Below, piece after piece: positions 1 through 7,869 of a stretch of 16,109 nucleotides of DNA. The DNA lies in NCBI GenBank assembly GCA_002344345.1, contig DDTL01000058.1, positions 1 to 16,109 of the forward strand. The letters are read 5' to 3'. The translations under genes were made by a program, and so were the position numbers. The notes beneath the pieces were generated by a model. The model was not told where the DNA came from and ran no database searches. It saw nothing but the letters and a program-made list of their open reading frames with translations. The DNA comes from Saprospiraceae bacterium UBA2365 (GTDB taxonomy: Bacteria; Bacteroidota; Bacteroidia; Chitinophagales; Saprospiraceae). Positions within the stretch are counted from its first letter, which is position 1, and the number at the start of each line of letters is the position of its first letter.

Positions 1-10
1 GCTCGTGGCT

Positions 11-35
11 AAATTTACTTTTCAGAGCAGACTCA
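11..35. repeat. Right end of a dispersed inverted-repeat element (partial copy)
   Basis: The 19-base string ACTTTTCAGAGCAGACTCA at 17-35 matches 13757-13775 at 18 of 19 positions. The match extends left through AAATT with a one-base gap. At the second site this string is the right arm of a long inverted repeat (13611-13775), so this copy is read as the right end of a second element cut off by the window edge. No coding sequence overlaps it. Family assignment is not possible from here. Confidence 0.6.
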
Positions 36-121
36 TATTTATATATAAAATTTATATTATGAGTGAAATATATTTTATTATTTTTTTGTATATGAAAAAG
101 TGTTCCGGGATGGCCAAAGAT

Positions 122-183
122 CAGATCATTTACAGTTTATCCCAGTTCTATGTGTTTTTTTGTTGATCATTGTAAATGATCTG
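122..183. repeat. Inverted repeat spanning the ribD stop codon
   Basis: CAGATCATTTACA (122-134) is the exact reverse complement of TGTAAATGATCTG (171-183), giving a 13-bp perfect stem with a 36-base loop. The right arm lies in the last codons of ribD and the left arm lies beyond its stop, so the stop codon is in the loop. In the ribD transcript this would fold as a 3'-end hairpin. No clear U-tract follows it on the minus strand, so a role in mRNA 3'-end stability is as likely as termination. Confidence 0.5.
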
Positions 184-1263
184 TAATTCATCATTATCCA
201 GCATTTGCCTTAAGATAAGTTTCCCAGTCATATTTGGCGCAGCCACACCGTTAAATAATCTGTTTGAAGTAGTTATAACCCTGGCTTCATCCCATTTTCC
301 GCTATCCAGAAATGACCTGATCATTTGAGCGCCTCCTTCGATCATCAAAACATAAACTCCTATGGAAAATAATTCCTGTAGTAATCTGTCAATAAAATCT
401 TTTTGTTGAAAGTCGATCTTAATATATGATATATTGTTATGGTTCAGCCTGTTAAGTTCAGTAAATACGATAGTATCGGCCTCATTGGAAAAAACAGCGT
501 GTTCAATTGGAATTTTACCTGACCGGTCCAAAACGATCCTGATTGGATTTTCTCCCGGATAAAGCCTTGCGGTCAATGATGGATTGTCCATTAAAGCAGT
601 AGTTGTCCCAACTAAAATGCCATCAACTTCTGTTCTCCATTTATGAGATAGAGTAGATGAGAATTCATTGCTGAGCCATATTTTTTCACCCTGCCGACCT
701 ATGAAATGGTCACTTGATTTTACTGTCTTAAGAATCACATAAGGTCTCTTCGAATTCATGTTGACGGAGAAAGGTCGGATGAGCTGTTCAGCATCGTTCT
801 TACAAACCCCGTGTTTGACCACTACTCCTTTGGTTCGAAGGTGGTCAAGACTGCTGCCATTGACCAGTGGATTAGGATCCAAAGCACCAACCACCAACCG
901 CTGTAGATGCTCGGACAAGATCAGGTCGCTGCATGCAGGTGTCTTACCTACAATATTACAGGGTTCCAGACTTACGTATAAAGTTGAGGTTGGGATCAGT
1001 TTCCTATGTTGCAATTCAACACTTCTGAGACAATTGACTTCAGCATGAGCCTTGCCGAATTGTTCATGATATCCTTCACCGATGATTTTATTCTGATGAA
1101 CCAAAACTGAACCGACCATTGGGTTTGGTCGTACATGTTTTCCTCCTCTTTTTGCCAGCTCAATACACCTTTTCATGTATAACCGGTCCAGGTCGTCATT
1201 TTGATGACCGGGATCATAACTCAAACCACTCATGCACCATATTTTTGATGGTTTCAGGCTCAT
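148..1263 (-). CDS. ribD: Bifunctional riboflavin biosynthesis protein RibD (deaminase/reductase)
   Basis: Cytosolic enzyme of riboflavin synthesis that deaminates diaminohydroxyphosphoribosylaminopyrimidine and then reduces the ribosyl side chain. The N-terminal zinc deaminase domain (about 25-150) shows RPNPMVG (45-51), HAE (73-75) and EPC...C with Cys102 and Cys111, so the zinc ligands and the catalytic Glu75 are present. The C-terminal reductase domain (about 173-365) shows DGILVGTTTALMDNPSL and IEGGAQMIRSFL. The total length suits the family. The loop between the zinc cysteines reads CNIVGKTPAC where most relatives have CSH(H/Y)GKTPPC. The first Met gives a 50-base overlap with the upstream aminotransferase. 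Met11 (codon at 1231-1233) gives a 20-base overlap and a more usual N-terminus, so the true start may be there. No Shine-Dalgarno decides. The gene is probably cotranscribed with the aminotransferase, though no functional link is known. Confidence 0.95.
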   Translation of the reverse strand: MSLKPSKIWCMSGLSYDPGHQNDDLDRLYMKRCIELAKRGGKHVRPNPMVGSVLVHQNKIIGEGYHEQFGKAHAEVNCLRSVELQHRKLIPTSTLYVSLEPCNIVGKTPACSDLILSEHLQRLVVGALDPNPLVNGSSLDHLRTKGVVVKHGVCKNDAEQLIRPFSVNMNSKRPYVILKTVKSSDHFIGRQGEKIWLSNEFSSTLSHKWRTEVDGILVGTTTALMDNPSLTARLYPGENPIRIVLDRSGKIPIEHAVFSNEADTIVFTELNRLNHNNISYIKIDFQQKDFIDRLLQELFSIGVYVLMIEGGAQMIRSFLDSGKWDEARVITTSNRLFNGVAAPNMTGKLILRQMLDNDELQIIYNDQQKNT

Positions 1264-2677
1264 TTAAATGATAAAACTCTCCGGTATGTGTATCCATAGA
1301 GTATTCTTTTGACCATTCTTTGTGGTTTTGACAGATTTCCCTGACCGCATGTAATGCAACATCAATTTCTTCATCAGACATGACAGGATGAATGGACATC
1401 CGTACCCAACCGGGTTTCAGGCTTAAATTGCCCTGATTGATCAGACTCACAATTTTTTTTGATAGATCACGATCTACATTCAATAAAAAATGGCCGTAAG
1501 TGCCTGCACAAAGGCATCCTCCCCGAACCTGCACCCCGAATCGGTCATTAAGCATTTTAACAGTCAGGTTATGATGCAGATCTTCCACATAAAAGGAAAT
1601 AATACCCAATCTTTCTCTGCATTTATGGTCCAAAACATGAAGATTCGGGATCTGGTCGAATACTTTCCATATTTTTTCCATGATCTCGTGTTCCCGGTCA
1701 AGTATCCTGGTGGTACCCATTTGTTCTTTTAGCCTGATGGCCAGCGCAACTTTCATAGTTTGAAGAAAACCCGGCGTTCCACCGTCTTCGCGGGCTTCAA
1801 TCTCATCGTGATACTTATGTTCGCCCCAGGGGTTGGTCCAATCTACAGTTCCTCCCCCGGGATCATCCGGTATCCGGTTGTTGTATAATGCAGGATTGAA
1901 AATTACAATACCTGAAGAACCGGGGCCACCCAAAAATTTGTGGGGAGAAAAATATATGGCATCCAGATCACAGTTTTGTTCACCTGGGTGCATATTAATA
2001 TCGATATAAGGCGCAGATGCTGCAAAATCCACAAAACAATATCCGTTATGACGGTGCATGATCTCAGCTATCTTATAATATGGTGTAAGTATGCCGGTGA
2101 CATTGGAACAGGATGTGATGGCTGCATATTTTACTTTCCGGTCATTGTAATCTTGAAGCAGTTGCTCAAACTTGTTGAGGCAGATCTGCCTTTCATCATT
2201 TGTTGGTATAATGACTACATCCGCAATAGTTTCCAACCAGGAAGTTTGATTGGAATGATGCTCCATGTGTGTGATGAATACCACTGGTCGTTCCTCCTGA
2301 CTGATTTTAAGTTTATCCTTAAATTTTTCGTGGATCCGAAGCCCTAGAATTCTCTGGAATTTGTTAACTACACCGGTCATCCCGGTATTACTTGAAATAA
2401 GAATATCACTTTTCCGGGCATTTACATGTGATTTGATGATGTTTTTCGCATGTTGATATGCCGTTGTCATCGAATTGCCGGTCACGTTGGTTTCAGTATG
2501 GGTATTCGCCATATATGCTCCGATCATTTGTGACAATCTAGTTTCTATTGGTCTGTACAATCGACCGCTGGCAGTCCAATCGCAGTAAATGATTTTCTTT
2601 CTTCCATAAATGAAATCAAATTCCTGATCGATGCCAATCACCTCATTCCTGAATTCTTTAAAAAACTGCTCCAACAT
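1214..2677 (-). CDS. Class V PLP-dependent aminotransferase / cysteine desulfurase-like protein
   Basis: Cytosolic fold-type I PLP enzyme of the NifS/SufS-related class V superfamily. Visible motifs are NTHTETN (58-64), THMEHHSN (136-143), VDFAASAPY (216-224) in place of the usual VDGAQxxPH, and SPHKFLGGPGSSG with the presumed PLP lysine at 247. RGGCLCAGTYGH (395-406) sits where cysteine desulfurases carry their reactive cysteine and here holds two cysteines, Cys398 and Cys400. At 487 residues it is longer than SufS or IscS (about 400), which fits a broader group also resembling the N-terminal part of molybdenum-cofactor sulfurases. Its substrate is not known: cysteine desulfuration is plausible but unproven. 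It is the first gene of a two-gene unit with ribD, which it overlaps, and it diverges from the exported-protein gene at 2795. No Shine-Dalgarno is visible before the ATG. Confidence 0.85.
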   Translation of the reverse strand: MLEQFFKEFRNEVIGIDQEFDFIYGRKKIIYCDWTASGRLYRPIETRLSQMIGAYMANTHTETNVTGNSMTTAYQHAKNIIKSHVNARKSDILISSNTGMTGVVNKFQRILGLRIHEKFKDKLKISQEERPVVFITHMEHHSNQTSWLETIADVVIIPTNDERQICLNKFEQLLQDYNDRKVKYAAITSCSNVTGILTPYYKIAEIMHRHNGYCFVDFAASAPYIDINMHPGEQNCDLDAIYFSPHKFLGGPGSSGIVIFNPALYNNRIPDDPGGGTVDWTNPWGEHKYHDEIEAREDGGTPGFLQTMKVALAIRLKEQMGTTRILDREHEIMEKIWKVFDQIPNLHVLDHKCRERLGIISFYVEDLHHNLTVKMLNDRFGVQVRGGCLCAGTYGHFLLNVDRDLSKKIVSLINQGNLSLKPGWVRMSIHPVMSDEEIDVALHAVREICQNHKEWSKEYSMDTHTGEFYHLNEPETIKNMVHEWFEL

Positions 2678-2794
2678 TTCAGTATCTAAAAAAGTAACTT
2701 ATATTTACGATATCATTAAGCCTCTAAGGGCTGAAAAGTGCATAAAAATAATCTTTTATCCTTAGTTTAACTCTTTTTAATACATATTTTTATT

Positions 2795-3460
2795 ATGAAC
2801 TCAGTAAAATACATGACATTAAAAATTACCCTTTTAGCTCTTTTTATAATACCGTTTGAGCTTATGGCTCAGTTTGAGTTCGGGTATACATCCGGTTTTG
2901 ACCTGTATCAAAGATATAAAAATCCGGTGGATGATTTGGCATATCCGGGAGCAGGCAATGCCATACTGAGCCTTAATGCAGGACCTAAATTGTGGATTGG
3001 CAGCCCAAAGATCAGTTTGTCACTTGAAGCACATGCCAATCTGGGATTATTGACCTTGTCATTGAAAGATTATAAAGGTTTAGGCTCTGTTTCATTTCCA
3101 ATGTTAGCTAAAATAAATTTCAATGCCCTTTCGGGAATGACGAAAGATTTTGGTGCAGGCTGGGCCATCGGTGGCGGTATTGCGTATACAAGAACAGAAT
3201 TGTTTTACCTGTCTGAAAAGTATAAAGATCTGGGTGTAAACAGAACTTTTTACCCGACTTATATCGCTGAAATTAATTTTGGGGGTGGTGGTTATGCCAA
3301 TATAGGATATTTTTATGTCAGATATGGCTATCATTTTGATACCAAAGCCTCATTATTGAACATCGGGATCATGTCAGATAAGGTCTTTTCTTCACAAAGA
3401 AGGGGTGGTGCGCAGCCTGAACCAATGGAAAACTCAGCGGTGAATTTCACCATGTATTGA
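2795..3460 (+). CDS. Exported protein of unknown function, probably beta-rich outer-membrane or surface protein
   Basis: I do not recognise a named family. The N-terminus has a typical signal peptide: basic start, hydrophobic stretch LTLLALFIIP-like at about 8-21, and likely cleavage near LMA-QFEF (about residue 25). The mature part is rich in Gly, Tyr and Phe with alternating hydrophobic strands and many aromatic-glycine turns (FEFGYTSG, GAGWAIGGGIAY, FGGGGYANIGYFYVRYGYHF). This suggests a small beta-barrel or an outer-membrane-attached beta protein. No lipoprotein cysteine follows the signal, and no type IX sorting domain is seen at the C-terminus (ENSAVNFTMY). An in-frame Met7 (2813) would give a more compact signal peptide and is an alternative start. 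It is transcribed alone, divergent from the class V aminotransferase across 117 bases. Confidence 0.75.
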   Translation: MNSVKYMTLKITLLALFIIPFELMAQFEFGYTSGFDLYQRYKNPVDDLAYPGAGNAILSLNAGPKLWIGSPKISLSLEAHANLGLLTLSLKDYKGLGSVSFPMLAKINFNALSGMTKDFGAGWAIGGGIAYTRTELFYLSEKYKDLGVNRTFYPTYIAEINFGGGGYANIGYFYVRYGYHFDTKASLLNIGIMSDKVFSSQRRGGAQPEPMENSAVNFTMY

Positions 3461-3751
3461 TACTAACTTACATGACCAAAAAATGAATCTCTATTAACTT
3501 CAGGGATGAATTATCTGTTTGTCGGATAATATTAATTGAAGCTCATAATTATGCAATATAATTCTGTTAATTATGTGAATTTACCATGTTATAATGGGTA
3601 ATTTGTATTTATATTACATTTTTAGAATATTGTATGGTTGATGAATTTTTTAAGCCAAAATTTTAAAGATATTTTTTCCATCCAATTAAAATGTTTTGTA
3701 TCTTTAAACTTTATCTGAAGGAACATTTTTTTTAATAAATATGGGAAAATT

Positions 3752-4948
3752 ATGTTAAGTTATTCCAAAAGAGTAGGTGCATTACGTTCTTCCGAGATCC
3801 GGGATTTGATGAAATTGGCCACAAGGCCTGATATGATCTCATTTGCCGGAGGAATGCCAAATAATGACTTGTTTCCGGTTGCTCAAATCGATCAGATTTT
3901 TGATACTTTGCCTGATCAATTGAAAAAAGTTGCATGCCAATATGGGCCGACTCCGGGTCACCCGCCATTACTTGAAGCATTGAAAGAGCATCTCAGAGGC
4001 AAAGGCATGCCTGTGGACACCAACGAGATACTTATCACAACTGGTTCAATACAAGCCATCAATATACTTACACAGGCTTTTGTGGATCCCGGTGATACCA
4101 TAATTTTGGAAAATCCAAGTTTTATTGGTTCGATCTCTATATTCAAGTCCTATATGGCCAATATGGTAGCCATCGATATGGAAAATGACGGGATCGATAT
4201 TTCGCGTCTGGAATATGAATTAAATAAACCGGATATCCATCCGAAAATGCTCTACCTGATACCAAATTTCCAAAACCCTGCCGGAACGATTTATAGCCAG
4301 TATAAACGGGATGCGATCTTCAAAATGATGGCAGGAAAGGAAACCATTCTGGTAGAGGATGATGCCTATGGAGATCTTTATTTCAATGAAAGGGTAAAAC
4401 CCTTAACTGTTCCGATGAAAAATAGTGAAAACGGTGAATTTACTATATGCTATACGGGTTCATTTTCAAAAATTCTTGGTCCAGGCTTAAGATTAGGTTG
4501 GCTGTTGGCTCCCCCTGAAATTTATCAGAAGTGTGAGATCATCAAGCAAACGATGGATTCCTGTTCTCCCAATTATACCCAGGTACTTGCAACTGAATTC
4601 CTCAATAGAGGGTATTTGCAACCTTACCTCTCTTTTTTGAGGGAGGAATATTCTGAAAGATGCAACATGATGCACAAATATCTGGTCAATTATATGCCGG
4701 AGTATGTTAAATGGGTGGTGCCGGAAGGTGGATTTTATTTTTGGTTGCACTTACCTGAAGACCTGGATGCTTCAGAAATATTGACCAAAAGCATAGAAAA
4801 AGGAGCTGTTTTTGTGACCGGAAAAACTTTTGATCCTTATGGTGTAAAGAATAACCGGATAAGATTGGCTTTTTCAAATATGCAAAAATCGGAGATCGAA
4901 CCCGGGATTAAAATGATTGCAGATGCTATCCGGGAATTGAAAAAATAG
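3752..4948 (+). CDS. Class I/II PLP-dependent aminotransferase (LysN/MocR-like), possible aromatic aminotransferase
   Basis: Cytosolic fold-type I aminotransferase of the group containing 2-aminoadipate transaminase LysN, archaeal aromatic aminotransferases and the C-terminal half of MocR regulators. No winged-helix DNA-binding domain precedes it. Seen: ISFAGGMPNNDLFP (35-48), QYGPTPGHPPL, ITTGSIQAIN, PNFQNPAGT, the PLP-lysine motif TGSFSKILGPGLRLGW with Lys240, and the carboxylate-binding arginine in RIRLAFSN (Arg371). The 398-residue length is normal for the family. Family members accept aromatic, branched or 2-aminoadipate substrates, and the sequence alone does not settle which. Because iorB and iorA lie directly downstream in convergent orientation, making arylpyruvates from Phe, Tyr or Trp is an attractive inference. 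The start is supported by family alignment (MLSYSKR...). The leader upstream is very AT-rich without a Shine-Dalgarno. Confidence 0.88.
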   Translation: MLSYSKRVGALRSSEIRDLMKLATRPDMISFAGGMPNNDLFPVAQIDQIFDTLPDQLKKVACQYGPTPGHPPLLEALKEHLRGKGMPVDTNEILITTGSIQAINILTQAFVDPGDTIILENPSFIGSISIFKSYMANMVAIDMENDGIDISRLEYELNKPDIHPKMLYLIPNFQNPAGTIYSQYKRDAIFKMMAGKETILVEDDAYGDLYFNERVKPLTVPMKNSENGEFTICYTGSFSKILGPGLRLGWLLAPPEIYQKCEIIKQTMDSCSPNYTQVLATEFLNRGYLQPYLSFLREEYSERCNMMHKYLVNYMPEYVKWVVPEGGFYFWLHLPEDLDASEILTKSIEKGAVFVTGKTFDPYGVKNNRIRLAFSNMQKSEIEPGIKMIADAIRELKK

Positions 4949-4982
4949 GAATATTTCTTTGATAACAATCAATCATTTTCAG

Positions 4983-5061
4983 GACTTCATGAAGTCGGTT
5001 CTTTGTAATCGCCAATCTAATTCCTTTATATAAAGAAATATGATTTTATTTACATGTAAAT
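4983..5061. repeat. Three short perfect palindromes between convergent genes
   Basis: Three loop-free palindromes occur in the 197-base gap between the ends of the aminotransferase gene and iorB: GACTTCATGAAGTC (4983-4996), CTTTATATAAAG (5024-5035) and ATTTACATGTAAAT (5048-5061). They lack the G+C-rich stem plus T-tract of intrinsic terminators. They could be weak bidirectional terminators, protein-binding sites or chance in AT-rich DNA. No further gene was seen in the gap. Confidence 0.35.
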
Positions 5062-5145
5062 CAAATAAATATATAAAACATATTATATATATATGAAATT
5101 AGTTCGCGTAATTTATTTTCTGGTTCATGGATGCATTACAGACAC

Positions 5146-5736
5146 TCACACAGTGGCTAGATATTGATTTGCAGCTTCCCTGCCGGCATTAAATGCATCC
5201 AGATTCAACTGGACGATCCTTTCTCCCTTGCGTTCAAAAATATGTTTGATCGCTTCCTCAAGATAGGAAGGTTCTAAAGCGAGATGATCAGCCGCTGCTC
5301 CCAGCATGACCATATTGGCTGCCCGTACATTACCTGCTTTTTTTGCAAGTGTTTCAGCATCAAGCAAAACCCTGTTTGGGTATTTTTCAATTGCTGCAAA
5401 AAGCACTTGTTCCTCAGGATAATTTGGAATATTGACCACGGTCTTTGTGTTGCTGATGAGAAATCCGTCTTTTTTAAGATAAGGTTTGTATCGCAATAAT
5501 TCCATAGGCTCTACTGATAAAATCATATCTGCTTCTCCCATAGAGATCAGACTGGAAAAAATGGGCTGATCTGATATCCTCAAATGAGAAACCACAGCAC
5601 CTCCACGTTGACTCATACCGTGAACTTCGGATTGTTTTACATCCAGACCATGTTCCATTGCAGCAACCCCGATGACCGCTGAAATTGATAAAATTCCCTG
5701 GCCTCCCACGCCTGCTAATATGATATTGATATCCAT
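5146..5736 (-). CDS. iorB: Indolepyruvate oxidoreductase subunit beta (IorB)
   Basis: The gamma-type domain subunit of the arylpyruvate:acceptor oxidoreductase, which with IorA converts indolepyruvate or other aryl-pyruvates plus CoA to aryl-acetyl-CoA, CO2 and two low-potential electrons. The N-terminal motif MDINIILAGVGGQGILSISA and the segment KQSEVHGMSQRGGAVVSHLR (35-54) are hallmarks of this family. PIFSSLISMGEADMILSVEPMELLRY continues the usual pattern. At 196 residues it is the normal length for IorB. It carries no iron-sulfur cysteine motif, as expected. It lies 27 bases downstream of the iorA stop, so the two are almost certainly cotranscribed and translated into an alpha2beta2-type complex. 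No Shine-Dalgarno is seen in the gap, so translational coupling is possible. Confidence 0.93.
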   Translation of the reverse strand: MDINIILAGVGGQGILSISAVIGVAAMEHGLDVKQSEVHGMSQRGGAVVSHLRISDQPIFSSLISMGEADMILSVEPMELLRYKPYLKKDGFLISNTKTVVNIPNYPEEQVLFAAIEKYPNRVLLDAETLAKKAGNVRAANMVMLGAAADHLALEPSYLEEAIKHIFERKGERIVQLNLDAFNAGREAANQYLATV

Positions 5737-5763
5737 TTTTATATTTTTTGGTCATTTATCTGA

Positions 5764-7329
5764 TTAAATCTGAATGCACGGCCGCTGTGCAATCACCACG
5801 GAAACACCTTTATGATCTATCTCTTTCTGTATGATGGCAATATTTTCATCAAGATTCTTCTTCAATGGAATGATCACTTTAAGATGAGCTTCTTCCACTC
5901 CGATTCCTCTACAAATATCTGCTATTTTTCCCGTTGCGATGGAATGCTGGCCGCCGGTCATTGCAGTGGTGCTGTTGTCTGAAATGATCACAGTAATATT
6001 CGAGTTTTCATAAACAGCATCCAATAATCCAGTAATACCGGAATGGGTAAATGTTGAATCGCCGATCACTGCTATGGCTGGATGTACTCCTGCATCTGAA
6101 GCTCCTTTGGCCATTGTGATAGATGCGCCCATATCAATGCAAGTATCGATGGCTCTGAAAGGAGGAAGTGCTCCCAAAGTATAACAGCCAATATCCGAAA
6201 ATATCCTCCTACCTAAAATATGGTCAGTCAGCACATTCAATTCATTGAACAGATCAGCATGGCCACATCCTACACAAAGCCTGGGCGGTCTGTTTTCCAC
6301 CAGTTCCGGAGTTGTTTCACTTTCTGGTAATTCAATCCTCAGAGATCTGGCTACTAAGAAAGGATTTAATTCTCCTGTTCTGGGTACTTCGCCAGAAAGC
6401 CTGCCAATGACCTTAACTTTTCTGAAATACCCGATGATCAGCTCTTCCAGCATGGGATAACCCTCTTCAAGCATCAGAATCTGTTCACATTCTTCAAAAA
6501 TCCGGGCAATTTGATGTTTTGGTGCCGGATATTCCCGGATTTTAAGATAAGGATATTTCAGATTGAATTTTCTGACATTTTCTTCCAGATAATTGCATGC
6601 AATGCCGCATGCAATGATCCCAAGAGAATGATCACTGCCTTCCACATACTCATTAAACGGACTCTGATCAGATTGTTCCCTTAGTTTTTCCTGCAATTTC
6701 AGCAAATGTTCATACCTGCCACGGGCATTGGAAGGCAACAGCACAAAATCACTACAACTTGTTGGAGGAGGATTTAATTGGTTTTCCGAAATCTTTTCCT
6801 GAAGTTCGACAATGGCTCTGGCATGCGAAAGCCTCGTGGTTGTACGTAACATGACCGGGATTTTGAATTTTTCAGATAGTTCAAATCCATATCGGGTCAT
6901 ATCGTAAGCTTCCTGCTGATTGGAAGGCTCGAGTATGGGTATCATGGCAAACTTGCCAAAAAATCTTGAATCCTGCTCATTCTGGGATGAATGCATGGAA
7001 GGATCATCTGCCACCACCACCAGTAATCCTCCATTTACACCCGAAACTGCAGAGTTCATGAATGGATCTGCTGCTACATTCAAACCTACATGTTTCATGC
7101 ATACCATGGCCCTTTTACCAGCGTATACCATTCCCAATGCCTCTTCATAGGCTGTCTTTTCATTCGCGGACCATTTGCGGTGAACATTTCTTTCAATGGC
7201 TGTTTTTGATCTTTGTATATATTCTGTGATCTCGGTTGAAGGAGTGCCGGGATATGCATAAACGCCCGATAAACCAGCATCAAGCGCACCTTGAGCGATG
7301 GCTTCATTACCCAGTAAAAATTGTTTCAT
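5764..7329 (-). CDS. iorA: Indolepyruvate oxidoreductase subunit alpha (IorA), short form without ferredoxin domain
   Basis: TPP-dependent catalytic subunit of the indolepyruvate oxidoreductase. The N-terminal pyrimidine-binding domain begins MKQFLLGNEAIAQGALDAG and has YPGTPSTEI (26-34). A swivel domain covers about 235-340. The TPP pyrophosphate domain starts at PPRLCVGCGH (348-357) and carries GDS (423-425) and DNSTTAMTGGQ (451-461), the Mg-TPP signature. The protein stops at IAQRPCIQI (residue 521), exactly where the well-studied archaeal enzymes continue into a C-terminal domain with two [4Fe-4S] clusters (total about 620-650 residues). The next gene starts 27 bases later, so no frameshifted remnant is hidden. 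Electrons must therefore leave through a separate carrier. A GGAG run lies about 19 bases before the ATG, too far for a normal ribosome-binding site. Confidence 0.93.
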   Translation of the reverse strand: MKQFLLGNEAIAQGALDAGLSGVYAYPGTPSTEITEYIQRSKTAIERNVHRKWSANEKTAYEEALGMVYAGKRAMVCMKHVGLNVAADPFMNSAVSGVNGGLLVVVADDPSMHSSQNEQDSRFFGKFAMIPILEPSNQQEAYDMTRYGFELSEKFKIPVMLRTTTRLSHARAIVELQEKISENQLNPPPTSCSDFVLLPSNARGRYEHLLKLQEKLREQSDQSPFNEYVEGSDHSLGIIACGIACNYLEENVRKFNLKYPYLKIREYPAPKHQIARIFEECEQILMLEEGYPMLEELIIGYFRKVKVIGRLSGEVPRTGELNPFLVARSLRIELPESETTPELVENRPPRLCVGCGHADLFNELNVLTDHILGRRIFSDIGCYTLGALPPFRAIDTCIDMGASITMAKGASDAGVHPAIAVIGDSTFTHSGITGLLDAVYENSNITVIISDNSTTAMTGGQHSIATGKIADICRGIGVEEAHLKVIIPLKKNLDENIAIIQKEIDHKGVSVVIAQRPCIQI

Positions 7330-7869
7330 CTGTTATTTTTTTTGATTTCTCCTAATCGTATGTTGCAGACACTGATGTCCTGAAATAAACAATGTTTTCT
7401 TTAAATCAAGCATTCAGCATTTGGCGTGATTTAAGCTTCAAAATTAAGATTATATCAAAGAATTTCCTAACTATTTAACCGATATCGGGGTAATTTTGGC
7501 TGGTTCTAAATTACCCGAAAGAGTGGGTTTTTTAATGTAAGTAGTAGGAAAGTTTGTAAATTTCGCAGCTGTTTCTGCGATATTTTTCAGTTTTCAAATC
7601 CTCGTCATATAAAAATTTCCTTAATGGTAAGCCAACTAACATCAAAGTCAATTCCAACTGTAGATGTAAGATCAATGAACTTGCCTGGTATTATAAATAT
7701 TATCCTTCTTAGGGGCGCTTCAGCATAAAACGGATAGAAAATATTTTGGTGATTTTACCAATCTACTTCAGCGATTCAACCAGGTGATCAAATAAGAAAT
7801 ATGTTTATAATACATGATTTTATTCCATAAATATATATAAGGATAAAATGTATATTATCATAGATTTTC
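7330..7869. other. 540-base intergenic region with several hairpins, no gene seen
   Basis: The stretch lies between the iorA start and the cupin gene end, both on the minus strand, so it should hold the cupin 3' end and the iorA promoter. No convincing reading frame was found. It contains a 9-bp perfect stem GGGTAATTT (7488-7496) with AAATTACCC (7508-7516), a small stem TCGCAG (7563-7568) with CTGCGA (7575-7580) followed by TATTTTT on the plus strand, and TTGGT (7746-7750) with ACCAA (7757-7761). The last is followed on the minus strand by an A/T-rich tract and could end the cupin transcript. Confidence 0.5.
7439..7446 (-). promoter_or_regulatory. Candidate Bacteroidota -7 box upstream of iorA
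   Basis: On the minus strand the sequence TAATTTTG matches the Bacteroidota primary-sigma -7 consensus TAnnTTTG, about 110 bases before the iorA start. No TTG -33 box lies at the expected 19-21 base spacing, so this rests on one short motif in AT-rich DNA. Confidence 0.28.

Noticed and set aside
1940..2347. 135-residue open frame on the plus strand
   Set aside because: It lies wholly antisense to the class V aminotransferase, whose motifs are unmistakable. The translation has no family-like features.
5474..5755. 93-residue open frame on the minus strand overlapping the start of iorB
   Set aside because: It is an out-of-frame reading of iorB and the iorA-iorB gap. The iorB frame carries the conserved family motifs.
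5737..5763. A frameshifted remnant of the IorA ferredoxin domain
   Set aside because: Only 27 bases separate the iorA stop from the iorB start, with no cysteine-rich reading, so the domain is truly absent rather than broken.
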